Shown here one piece after another: positions 1 to 10,135 of a stretch of 64,000 nucleotides of DNA. The notes under the pieces were generated by a model, which made no database searches, was not told the origin of the DNA, and saw only the letters and a list, made by a program, of their open reading frames with translations. The stretch lies in contig JAQFVV010006311.1 in the NCBI GenBank assembly GCA_028023455.1, forward strand, positions 492,001 to 556,000, in the 5' to 3' direction. The stretch is from Epiperipatus broadwayi (taxonomy: Eukaryota; Onychophora; Udeonychophora; Euonychophora; Peripatidae). Made by a program: the position numbers and the translations under genes. Every line of letters starts with the position of its first letter. Position 1 is the stretch's first letter.

Positions 1-402
1 AATGATTAATGTCATTAATAAGAAAATAATAATTGATTACATTCTTTTTTAAAAAGCAAAAACAGAATGTGATTTAAAATGCAAAATTAACACGCACAAT
101 GTTTGAACAAATTTACATTATAATCTTGTAAAATTTAATATGTGTATACATAAAATGTGGAAATCATGATTTTAATTTCATTATTGCATAAAATCTTACT
201 ATTATAAAGCACTGAAAATATTGAAATTACTAAGATGAAAGTCAAATTCCAATAATGTGCTATTACTTTCAATATAATATAAGGGCGTGAAATTTATTAT
301 TTAAAGTAATAGTGCATTATCGGAAATCGACTTCCGGTGAAACACGAATCGCATAACTTCAAAATCGTGTCAAATAAGTCTGCATAAAAAGAGACCCAGG
401 TG
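1..402. mobile_element. Right end of a TA-inserting TIR DNA transposon (cut by window start)
   Basis: The segment aligns in the same orientation with 33519-33968, the right third of the transposon at 32637-33968, with many short indels. It ends in a 21-bp terminal inverted repeat at 382-402 (core GAGACCCAGGTG) followed by TA. The inverted complement matches the left TIR of the other copy at 20 of 21 positions. TA flanks fit the Tc1/mariner-type target preference. No transposase is visible in this part. The left end lies outside the window. Confidence 0.7.
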
Positions 403-3400
403 TATATGAGATTCATTCATATGTGTTTTAATTATTCATAAATTATTGTGATGCTGTTGAGATTGCTGGTCAGTTGCAGTCACCATCTTATTTAGAGAAG
501 TGCTGTATGATAGATGGAAGTTCTTACTATATATCATCTCCTTTGTTTTGTACATGTTTTGCATGATACCATTTGCAACTTCTGTCTGTTCTTATACTTA
601 TTACCTTTTCAATAGTACGTGTTAGATGAAATTTCCTATCATATAGTGTATTCCTAACTCATTTATTTATTTATTTATAAATAATGTAAAGCAGGTGCTG
701 TTTTCTTGCATTTTATATTTGCACATATTATGGTAGTCTAGTTAGTTAAATAGTTAATAATAGTTTTAACAAAGCTGTAAACCTTAGCAATGGGCGTCTG
801 AATAATACTGAAATAATAGTGAGCGTTTAATAAATTTATAATTAAATAGTTAATGAATGATTAATCTTAAAACTGTAATAATAATTGCCTGTGATCATTA
901 GTCTATGCAGCGAGTTTATAACTATTCAGAATCAGTTAAAAATGTATTATACTGTATTATCTGTGCATAATGTTAATCAATCATTAACTGTATTAACTTG
1001 TTTTAAAAATTGACAGGGCAGTCAATTTATGCTGCTGTGAATGTATATGTAAAATTGTATATATGTGAATAAATTGTAGTGTTTCTTTATTTTTAGCATT
1101 TGTTATTATTTTGCAATCAATAATTTAATTAGAATATAACAGAGAGTCTCATGTGTCTAGCTGATCTTAGCAGGCTATAAAAAGAAAATGTTAATTCTAT
1201 GACATCAGAATGTGGAATGCCACACAGGTTATCTTTAGGTAATTTTCAAGTGAGATGTACACATTTGAAAGCTATAATATTAAGGGCATGGCTTATACAT
1301 ATGTCAAATTTTGTACTAAAACCAAAGTAAGTATTATAAAGTAAAATATCAAAAGTTAATAAAAAAAAACATATGATAAAATAAATGTATAAAATTGCAT
1401 TAATTAAATTACAAAATAACTGATATAGGTAGGTATTTATGGCTTGTGATAATTAGTCTCTTTAAATTCATTAAATCATTATTATTCATAAACTAAGTCA
1501 AATTGTTACCTTAAGGCCACAGACAATTGAGAAGAGATTATTTTAAATATAAATCTAGGATTAAATTTGTGTTTGTATGTTTAAACTTTGGATATGATGA
1601 AAAAGAACTTTTTTATAGTTTACTAATAAAATTTAGTATTGACAGTTTTCTAAATATTTAGTTACAATCAAGTTTTCAAATTTCAAGGCAGATTTTATAT
1701 TAAACTTGGTTATTTTTCCCTATTGAGAAATGCATCTGTTGTAGTTGTAATGTTATATACATGTAGCTGGTTGGCTCAAGATTGGAGTTAGTTCCATCAA
1801 CAGCTAGATATCCTGGTTGCAGGATTCACACTTAGGAAAAAGTTCTTTAGTGACGTTAGCAATGCATGGTGGTTGCTTCAACTGCTTGAAGATGTTCTTT
1901 CAAGTACATTATTTAATAGCAAGGCCAATCTTGGAAATTGCAAATTAAGATGGCAAAGAAAAAAACCAAATTATTTTCTGAGGATGGATATTTATACAGT
2001 TATAAATTTTCTTATCAAGACAAGCCAGTAATTATTTTTAATTAAACTCCATGTTTATACAAATTAGTTAAATTTTAAAAAAAACATAGAATTACAAGTA
2101 GTTTATCCTAATCTCTAAAAAATATTTTTAATTAAAATTTTAAAATATTTGCAAAACCACTGAACAAAAAAATTTGCCTTAATATTGTGATAAACTTTAT
2201 ACCAAAACTGATTTCCTATCTATAACATAACTTTTAAACAATTTTATTTAAATAAATTAATTTTAAAAAAAAAAAAAAAAAACTAAATCAAAAATAGAAC
2301 TCTATCTTTTATTTTGAATACATGCACCTTTACCTATGCATGTGCGTGTGCCTATAATATATAGGTAAAACCTAACTTTAATTTATAAAATCTAAATCTA
2401 ATTTATAAAATCTGAATCCAATTCATGATTGCCAATTATTTTTATTTTTTTAAATATAAATTGAGATAGACAATCTATCTCAATATATATATGTATTGAT
2501 ACATTGCATGTGTTCCTATTATTTATATATTAAATAATGATAAAACAAAATTATAATTATCAAATATAAATGATTGACATACTATTTAATATAAATAAAA
2601 TATGTTGAATTATACCTGACCGTAATATCATTCATTATTACAATACAAGTATATTTTATTTGTAATATTATATACTATGATGTAAACTGCTTTTTAAAGT
2701 TTTTCTCTGGAGTGAGTATATTGTAGAAAAACATAAATAAGCTATGATAATTGCTGATGACTTACATTTCATAATTTTTTTCTTTCTTTCTAATATTGCA
2801 TTTTCTTGATGCACTAATGCTTTAAAATCGATGAATAAAACTTTCCATAAGCACTAAAATTATCTCATCAATAGTCTTCCATATCTGATTGAAGATTATC
2901 AATTACAAGATAAAATGATATCTTGAGATATCTATTGAATAAGAGAATCTCTGATATTTTTGAAAGACGATTTCTGAAAAAAATCTACTAACCACTTAAT
3001 TTTCTCCTTTTTTATACCATTCTTTGAAATTATTTTTTCTCATTAAAACCAATCAAATACATGTTAAATTTACATTTTTTTTTCTTCTTTGATACGACTT
3101 ATTTATCCATCTTATTGGAAAGTAATAACATAATTTTAACAAATATCTATCAAATGTTTAATTTTTCGTTGTTTTCTTATATGAATATATTTTTATATTT
3201 CTCTAATAACAAGATAATCATTCAACATATTTGACAACAATCTTAATTTTTTCTGTTTTTCTTATCTTGTTTATATCTCTTTCTCTAATTTCTTTTTTAA
3301 GAAAACAATAAATAATTGTTCTTATTTTGCTATTTTTAATTAAACAAAAAAAAATATATAACAATTAAACTGTATATTTCCATAGAAAACAACAATTATT

Positions 3401-3539
3401 TATAGGTCAGCATTATTATTATCCCCCCCCCCCCTTTTTTTTCCCCTTAATGTTTTTTTTTCTATATTCTTGCACATCATCTCACTGCCAATACATTATT
3501 TATATTATTTTTTAGACAGCCAATTATTTATCTTATAGC
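403..3539. other. No gene recognised; AT-rich DNA
   Basis: No coding frame, RNA gene or long inverted repeat was recognised. Visible simple sequence includes an A-run near 2265-2282 and a C12 run followed by T8 at 3423-3442. A 24-nt stretch at 823-846 recurs identically at 25633-25656 beside a foldback element. Confidence 0.5.
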
Positions 3540-3640
3540 CTTGCATAATTTGGTGTTGTGATAGAGTGGCAGACTTTGAAGTTCAAAATCAATTAATTGT
3601 AGCTTAGCTCCACCATTTCCTGAGCTCAAACTTTTTATGA
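3540..3640 (+). repeat. Possible tRNA-derived SINE fragment
   Basis: The string GATAGAGTGGCAGACTTTG followed some 45 bp later by a degraded GCTTAGCTCCACC resembles the head of tRNA-derived SINEs, where a gained tRNA D-arm (box A) and a T-arm (box B) lie close together. Neither box is a clean match, there is no second copy in the window and no target-site duplication was found. This is resemblance only. Confidence 0.2.
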
Positions 3641-3887
3641 ACCCCTCCCCTGCTCCCCCAAGCACTAAAAATACAACAACATTAAATTAAATTATTTTAT
3701 TTACTTTTAATAGCTACATTGTTGTAGTACTTTCAGATATATTATCTCTCCTGCTACCCTCTCAGGGATTTAAATATTTTTTTTTTTTTTTTTGTAGTTA
3801 ATATATTTACACTTTTCTAACAACTCTATTTGGTTCTTGCTTTACTTTCTGTCCCAAAATACTCATTAAAACATTCTTAATTTACTA

Positions 3888-4104
3888 TAAATATAGGGGA
3901 TTTGAACTCAGACTTTCAAGTACATGTCAACTATCCACACTATCTCACACCACTGATACACATGACCACACACATGTAGAAAAGATAAATAATCACCAAG
4001 ATACATATTTCGTGCTAAAGGTGCACTCATCAGTTGGTCCAGTTTATCATCTCCCATACATATATAGGATCCACATATGTGAAGAGTGCCTGTATTTCAA
4101 ATAT
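3888..4104 (-). mobile_element. HHR family-2 retroposon, complete short copy
   Basis: This 217-bp non-coding element is flanked by a 14-bp target-site duplication, TTCTTAATTTACTA, at 3874-3887 and 4105-4118. Read on the minus strand it starts TTTGAAATACAGGCACTC and ends GAGTTCAAATCCCCTATA. The same two ends bound the copy at 63035-63273, so they are true element termini. A hammerhead ribozyme sits near the 5' end, followed by a 3' body of about 100 bp. There is no reading frame. A duplication of 14 bp points to target-primed insertion by a LINE or Penelope reverse transcriptase acting in trans. Confidence 0.75.
3984..4048 (-). ncRNA. Hammerhead self-cleaving ribozyme (type I), family 2, full core
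   Basis: Minus strand. CTGATGA at 4033-4027, then stem II GUGC/GCAC (4026-4023 with 4015-4012, including the G-C pair at 10.1-11.1), loop ACCUUUA, then GAAA at 4011-4008. Stem III is AUA/UAU with a UG loop (4008-4001). C17 is at 4000, so cleavage is expected after it. Stem I pairs ACCAA (4038-4034) with UUGGU (3999-3995), then an internal loop, then GAUAAA (4048-4043) with UUUAUC (3989-3984). Every conserved core position is present. Fold and core were checked by hand; activity is inferred. Confidence 0.8.
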
Positions 4105-4118
4105 TTCTTAATTTACTA

Positions 4119-5598
4119 GAGAAATTTTTAAGTTACTTGGGAAGGAGAGAGGTCTAACTTCTTTCTTAAAACTTTTTATTTCTCTACAATTAGAATATTA
4201 GTCTGTACTTTATAAATGGATAAATATTTAATAAAAATAATGCAGTCCTAATTCCTTCCTCCCATCAATTTTTATGAGCTATAGTTAGCTAAAATATAGA
4301 TTTTACCATTTTTCTCTTATGATACTTTAATTTATTGAAATTTGCATATGTTTTTACACTTTAGTGTCTATGTAATGAGTAATTTATAAGGAATCAGATT
4401 TTATGGATTCTCAAGAATATTTTGGCAGTCCTTAAAATGAAAAAATATAATAAAATTGATTGTTCAAAGTTTTATTAAAATGATCCAAATATAATGTGAT
4501 AGAAATATTTTATATACCAGTTACAGCTAAACTTTTTTTTTAAAAAATTTTATCCTTAGATTCACAACCAGTTATCAAACACAATTCATCACAGTGATGA
4601 CATAATTGGGTTAAGAGCCAAAAATTCATGGGTCATATTCCAATTGAAAAAATTAAAAAAAAAACAACAACTGAATTTGATTAGTTGAAAATAGAATTAT
4701 GTTTAACCTGCTCACATCACAGAATTTTCCAAAGCAATTATTAAACCTACATTATGAGATTTAGACATGTCTAATTACAGCACTCATTACATGATTGTAT
4801 GAATGTTGCTTCACTTCTTTAAAACTCTGATAATGAGCCTTCTTATACATTCCATCTATGTTATATTAACATATAACTAAGTAGTCAACAGGTCATAATT
4901 ATTTCAAATATCTATCTATGATTTATAAAAAGCATACAGTCATGATGTCTTAATCCTATATTTTACAGAATTGTGGTTTTCATATTATAGCATTTACATT
5001 CTTAGACTGTTAATGCAACTATCCCAATTTCATCCTTCACCACCTCCTACCTCACCAGAAATTGGCTTCTTAATTAATTTAAACACGAGTAATTTAAAAG
5101 AAAAACTACTTAATTTCAAAATTTAAAATGTTCCTATGACTTAAGTAGAACTTTAGATTGAATAGTCTATGTAATTTAAATGTTATGATGCAACAATGAA
5201 TTTAATTCAGATTTTTTTCTTTCACACTATCAAAATATTTACAACTCAAAAATTAAAAATACTTAAAGATGACTCAAGTTTTTATGTGATAAGATGAATT
5301 TTTCATAAATTAGTTTGATCATTTTATATACCACCTTGGCCAAACTGTGACTTGTAAGCTGCATGTGACTTTTTAGATAGTCCAAAGCAGCTCTCACAAA
5401 ACTTTTGAAATAAAATCATAATTTATATTAGCATGCTGTATTTACATTTTATTTTGAAATCATATATGCTTTATTCTTTTGCAGTGGCAATTTAATAATG
5501 ATGTTCAACTTCGATGAATTTATTATCATTTCCTGGAAATATACTGTTCAAACTTGTCAGTTCAGTTTTTGCTTGGACTTTATCCAGTAATATATTCA
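4119..5598. other. No gene recognised
   Basis: Both strands were read for retroelement motifs, tRNA-like boxes and long inverted repeats, and none was found. The stretch is AT-rich with short A/T runs only. Confidence 0.5.
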
Positions 5599-5780
5599 GA
5601 AAAATTGAAAAAAATTGAGATACTGCCAAAAGGGTGGCTGCCCTTTTCTTGTAAAATCTTTGTTGTGTGTTTAGGTTTGGATGTCATTTGGACAGATATC
5701 CATGACATCTGATTGGCTGTCAGATAAGTATTGTAACGAGTGCTAGAGATTTGGCAATATCTCAATTTATTTCAATTTTC
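5599..5780. repeat. Foldback (MITE-like) element, about 180 bp
   Basis: The outer 33 bp on each side are imperfect inverted copies: ATTGAGATACTGCCAAA on the left faces TTTGGCAATATCTCAAT on the right. A second nested inverted pair, GATGTCAT and ATGACATC, lies at about 5677-5709. There is no coding capacity beyond a 61-codon antisense frame that simply follows the palindrome. No clear target-site duplication was seen, so the superfamily is not assigned. Confidence 0.5.
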
Positions 5781-6739
5781 AACTATCTGTGCTTCACAAA
5801 TTAAAATATTATTCAGAAAAATAAAGAATTATTGACATAAGTATTATCATTTAAAAGCTATTCCTAAACTAATATCAATTTTTGGAACAACATATTTTTG
5901 TGAATTATTATATTCAACAATAAAGTTTGTAATCAAAACATCAACCACAACTGATGATTGAACATCTTATAAAACTATTGCATACTTCTTTAATAAATAT
6001 ATAAGCCAAATTTTAATATTTTTGCTAAGCAGATACAATTACATGTGAATAATAATTTTTTTTTTTATTAATTTTGTTCTCACTTATTGTGTTCTTTTAA
6101 TTTTTTGTACAAGTAATCAATTTTCTTAATTAAAAAAAATTATAAATTAATTGCTGAATACTTCAAAAATGTAATTACAGCTCTTGAATAAATCACAATT
6201 TTAACATGTTGCTCATGCAGATGTGAAGTTTGATCACTACTATTACATAGTATATTTAATTTCATTTTCTTTGATTTATATTTAGAATTTGCCAAAAAAG
6301 AAAAAAAAAATCATAATTTTATCTTTTTAAATTTGTTTTATTTAGCTAACTAATTTAGTTCAGACTAATGTCATTTGTTTTATCCTTGATATTGTAATTG
6401 CACTAAAGATTATTTGCTAATCTTCAATTTGTTTGCTTAGTGTCTGTTACCTCTTGTGATACTTGGCTTACCCAAACACAAGCCAAATTAGTGTATTTCA
6501 GTGAATGTTGATATAACAAATCTTTTAAATATAAAATCTTTTAATTGCTCTTCTTATTAAATTTAAACAGAAAACAAAAATTATCACAGCAAAAGATTAT
6601 GTTAAGTATGCAATCAATTAAAATAAAAATAAAATGAAATTATTGTGATAGAAATACAAAAAGATAAATGTTGTATATGTGACTTTTTCAAATGTTTGTT
6701 CAAATAAAATACTTAAGGAAATTAGTATGAAAAATTTAA
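5781..6739. other. No gene recognised
   Basis: AT-rich sequence with no recognised protein relic, RNA gene or long inverted repeat. It ends where the hammerhead array at 6740 begins. Confidence 0.5.
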
Positions 6740-6850
6740 AGAAGAAATTTTTTAATATTTGAGCTCAGATTTTCATGCTCTCTTTAGACATCCACTCCAT
6801 CTTATGCAACTGATACACATGACCACCACATACACATGAACAAGATAAAT

Positions 6851-6912
6851 GATCTTCAATATACATATTTTGTGTTGAACCAGCACTCATTAGATGGTCC
6901 AAATCATCATCT
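6851..6912 (-). pseudogene. Degenerate family-2 hammerhead
   Basis: On the minus strand the core reads CTAATGA instead of CTGATGA, and the GAAA box reads AAAA, with the invariant G12 at 6871 changed inside a former CpG. Stem II (GUG/CAC part) and the stem I partners are still visible. Two invariant core bases are lost, so it should be inactive. Confidence 0.6.
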
Positions 6913-7307
6913 CCAACACACACACATATATATAATCAATGCTTTATTTATATTAAAATAACAAATCTTCAAACTTTAATGTACAGCTTCAATCTTCACC
7001 CCCCCATATCATTAAAATTCTGATGATGGCATGTTCAAAGCCCTTGTTTTCCAATTTTGTTATACCGATGTTGACCATAGGTCATTGTAACCCCTAATCT
7101 GCAGGATCTTAAGCCCATTTAAATACCCAAAAGAGGAATGTCCAGAATACAGGCCATTTATATTTAAATTTGTATTTAAATATAGGTATAGTATATAGAT
7201 TTTAAGCTAGATGTAATTAGAGAGGGTTTGAATATAGACTTTCATGCTCCCTTTAGTAATCCACTCCATCTTATACAATCAAAACTTACATGTGAAAAAG
7301 ATAAACA

Positions 7308-7368
7308 ATCTTCAATATGCATATTTCTTGCAGAACCAGCACTTATCAGCTGATTTGGATCATCATCT
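7308..7368 (-). pseudogene. Degenerate family-2 hammerhead
   Basis: Minus strand. The core reads CTGATAA, losing the invariant G8, while GAAA (from 7327) and the flanking family-2 sequence are kept. Stem II is partly paired (UGC and GCA). It is the upstream unit of the minus-strand dimer and should be inactive. Confidence 0.55.
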
Positions 7369-7561
7369 TCAACACACAAGTATCAAGTCTTCAAACTTTA
7401 ATGGACAGGCTTCAATCTTTTCCATTCTCCTACTCTTCAGATATCCATAACATTAAAAATCTGATAATGGCATGTTCAAAACCCTTGTTTTCCAATTATA
7501 AGTTGGAAGATTTGATACTTTAAGATAAACCAAGCACTGAAATGTATATATATATGTTGGA

Positions 7562-7625
7562 GATGATGATCCAGACCCAACTTATGGATGCTGGTTTAGC
7601 AAGAAATATATATATTGGAGATCAT
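7562..7625 (+). pseudogene. Degenerate family-2 hammerhead
   Basis: The core has decayed to CTTATGG, but stem II TGCT/AGCA and GAAA at 7603-7606 remain. It marks the first unit of the plus-strand dimer; the second unit is the well-preserved ribozyme at 8034-8092. Confidence 0.55.
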
Positions 7626-8033
7626 TTATCTTTTTCTTATATGTGTGGATATTTGTATCAGTTGTATGAGATGGATGACTAAAGGGAGTTTAAAAGTCTG
7701 GATTCAAACCCTCTAATTTCAACTGACTTAAAGTATATATACTAAATTTGTATTTAAATATTATATATCCAGCCTGTATTCTGCTCATGCCTCTTCTGTC
7801 TATTTAAATGGGCTTAAGGTTTACATATGATGAGTCAGGATGACCCATGGTTAACGTGGGCATGACAATAAAATTGGCAAACAAGGGCTTTGAACATGCC
7901 ACCATCAAATTTTCAATGATATGGATGGTGAAAGAGTTGGATTGTGGAAAAGATTAAAGACTGTCCATTAAAGTTTGAAGATTTGCTATCTTAATATAAA
8001 CCGAGTACTGACTAGATATATATGTTGGAAATG

Positions 8034-8092
8034 ATGATCCAGACCAACTGATGAATGGTGGTTTATCATGAAATATGTGTATTGGAGATCAT
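8034..8092 (+). ncRNA. Hammerhead ribozyme (type I), family 2, full core
   Basis: CTGATGA at 8048-8054; stem II 8055-8059 with 8065-8069 (A-U, U-A, G-C, G-U, U-A; loop GGUUU); GAA at 8070-8072; stem III A8073-U8080, U8074-G8079, A8075-U8078 with loop UG; H17 is A8081, giving a GUA site, which hammerheads tolerate. Stem I pairs CCAA (8044-8047) with UUGG (8082-8085) and AUGAUC (8034-8039) with GAUCAU (8087-8092). The 10.1-11.1 pair is A-U rather than the usual G-C, which may weaken it. Activity is inferred from fold only. Confidence 0.7.
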
Positions 8093-8230
8093 TTATATTT
8101 TTTATACATATGTGATCACGTGTATCGGTGGTATATGATGGAGTGAAAGACTAAAGGGAGCTTGAAAGTCTGAGTTCAACCACCCTTTAATTACACCTAG
8201 CTTAAAGTATATATACTTGTATTTAAATAT

Positions 8231-9165
8231 ATAAGAAAATGCTGCTGTAATTAATAATAAATACAGAAAATATTTTTTTAAAATATTTATTTTAAATATT
8301 AGTTATATTATAGCTGTTATCACAGGAAATATTTTTTCCTCATTCACAGCCCCTAAGTATTAAAGAGATATCAAATTTGAGAAGGGGAGAGGAGGAGATA
8401 AAAGTTTATTATGACATACACAAGGATTTTACAGACGGTAACAATATGTAGTTCCTTGAAAGTTAATACAGGAAAAATAGTGCAAGAGATAAATAGTTTA
8501 AAGAAAAATAATAATTAGAATATTATCATAAAAGAATATTATTATAAAAATATGTTAATATTATAATATTTTGTAATTTTTCTGGCTTCATTTTTTTTTT
8601 GTGTGTGTGTGTGTGTATACTTTGAATTATGCACATTTTTTTTTTTTTTTTTGTATTTTAACTACTTTTTAATTAATTTATTTTTTTTTATTTTACTTCA
8701 GATAAAATAGATTGTATATGTTTTCTTAATAGGCTGTATGTTTTTTCAATCTTTCATTTATTAACATCACTTATTAAAGTAACAATTTGAATGTTTTAAT
8801 GAATAATCTAGCACTAACTTTAGCCTTAGAGATTCATCTTTAATTCAAACGACATGATCCCTTCAAGTTCATTAAAATCACAATAAAAAGTAAATTTTTG
8901 ATTTACTATTTGTAAGGATCATTCAAATTATAAGGATCTAACTATAGAAAAATAAATAAAACAAATTAAATTATTGCTATTTCTATAATAATAATACCAC
9001 TTTGTTTCTTTATTTTCCTATAGTCTGACAACTACCTATGATTCTGATATAACTTCCTCTATTATGAACAAAATATATCTTTTGTACTTTTTTCTATCTG
9101 TCAAGAGATATCAAAAAGTTGCAACAACGATTGTAATAAATATTTTATTTCACCACTATTTTGTA
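8231..9165. other. No gene recognised; (GT)8 microsatellite
   Basis: A T-run is followed by (GT)8 at 8601-8616, and a second T-run lies near 8637-8652. Short AT-rich hairpins occur near 8515-8570. Nothing coding was recognised. Confidence 0.5.
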
Positions 9166-9402
9166 ATTAATAATATGCTGATGATGCGTTGCAGTGAAGC
9201 TTTTTTATAAAACAATTTATGTAGGCTTAGTGCTTTCAGAGTTTTGTTACTCCATAATCATAGCCTCTTTAGAATGCATATAATGACATTAATAATCTAA
9301 AGAGGCTGTGATTATGGAGTAACGAAACTCTGAAAGCACTAAGCCTACATAAATTGATATATAGAAAAGTTTCACTGCAACACATCAGCGTATTATTAAT
9401 AA
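9166..9402. repeat. Foldback (MITE-like) element with about 110-bp arms
   Basis: The arms at 9166-9278 and 9296-9402 are near-perfect inverted copies around a short loop of about 17 bp. Landmark pairs are TAGTGCTTTCAGAG with CTCTGAAAGCACTA, and GTTGCAGTGAA with TTCACTGCAAC. It encodes nothing. High arm identity suggests a fairly recent origin or gene conversion of the arms. No target duplication could be settled because the flanks are AT-rich. Confidence 0.75.
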
Positions 9403-10034
9403 CAATGATTGTCTAAATATTATTCTAACCTTTGATGAAAGACTAATAAAAATCTCATATTATAATATAATAGTTTCCATTTTTCCCCTACTAATATACT
9501 TTTGGCAACCCATTTTCTAATTATATCCTTCATATTAGAAAAAGGTTTGTAATTCATAGAAATGCTACTGTTTGAAATTTATATAAGATATGTTATAGCT
9601 GCAAATAAACCATGCAACAATAGAATTAAAAGCAAAGGTATAATAAAATGAATGGATAAATATTTATATTTAAACTTAAAATTCAATAGATTCAAGTAAA
9701 TGCATCAAATATTACTCAAAAAGCTAATCTACATTATTTGATTGATATATGTGCCTTTTTCATCGTTATTCAATTTTTTCTGCACAATGCTAAATATCCT
9801 GGTTTACATTTAAGAGTACACATACTCCAATTTGAGATTCATTGGTTTAGAACAAAAATATTGAAAATATTGCACAGGGATGAGTACTTTAACATAAAGT
9901 ACATAATTTTTATACACAAGTAACAGAATGTATTAATTAAAAAAAAGCATGTTTATGGTAAAATTATATATATGATTCAATTGTATTGAAACAATATTCT
10001 TGTACTCATAAAATGGTAATTAATTATGATTATT
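9403..10034. other. No gene recognised
   Basis: AT-rich. A 61-codon open frame at 9738-9923 shows no recognisable motif or biased composition and is treated as chance. Confidence 0.45.
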
Positions 10035-10135
10035 TAGTCTAATATACATATATGGGAGATAGTGACCTGGGCGAACTGATGAATGCTGGTTGAGCACAAA
10101 ATGCATCTTGGGGGTCATTTGCCTTTTATCGTATC
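10035..10135 (+). pseudogene. Solo fragment of HHR family 2 with a dead hammerhead
   Basis: The start CATATATGGGAGATAGTGA and the core CTGATGA at 10076-10082 match family 2. Stem II (UGCU 10084-10087 with AGCA 10093-10096) is intact. The invariant G12 at 10098 is A, in the context CACAAAA where active copies have CACGAAA. The 3' body is lost after about 10135. Confidence 0.65.

Larger units (their letters stand above)
6740..8230. mobile_element. Composite HHR family-2 array: two tandem dimers in inverted orientation
   Basis: The left half (6740-7500) holds two family-2 units on the minus strand and the right half (about 7500-8230) holds two on the plus strand, head to head near 7500. Measured at the GAAA box, the units repeat every 456 bp on the left (6871 to 7327) and 467 bp on the right (7603 to 8070). 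Between ribozymes lies a 'body' seen in both orientations (7000-7240 and 7740-8000), with GGGCTTTGAACATGCCA as one landmark. Each unit ends with the family-2 3' sequence (GAAAGTCTGAGTTCAA). There is no coding frame. Tandem units bounded by HHRs are the layout of retrozymes and of some Penelope elements. Confidence 0.7.

Noticed and set aside
1746-1990. tRNA-like string TGGCTCAAGATTGG and a later GGATTCACA as a SINE head
   Set aside because: Box A is off by a base or more, box B is poor, spacing is uncertain and no second copy or TSD was found.
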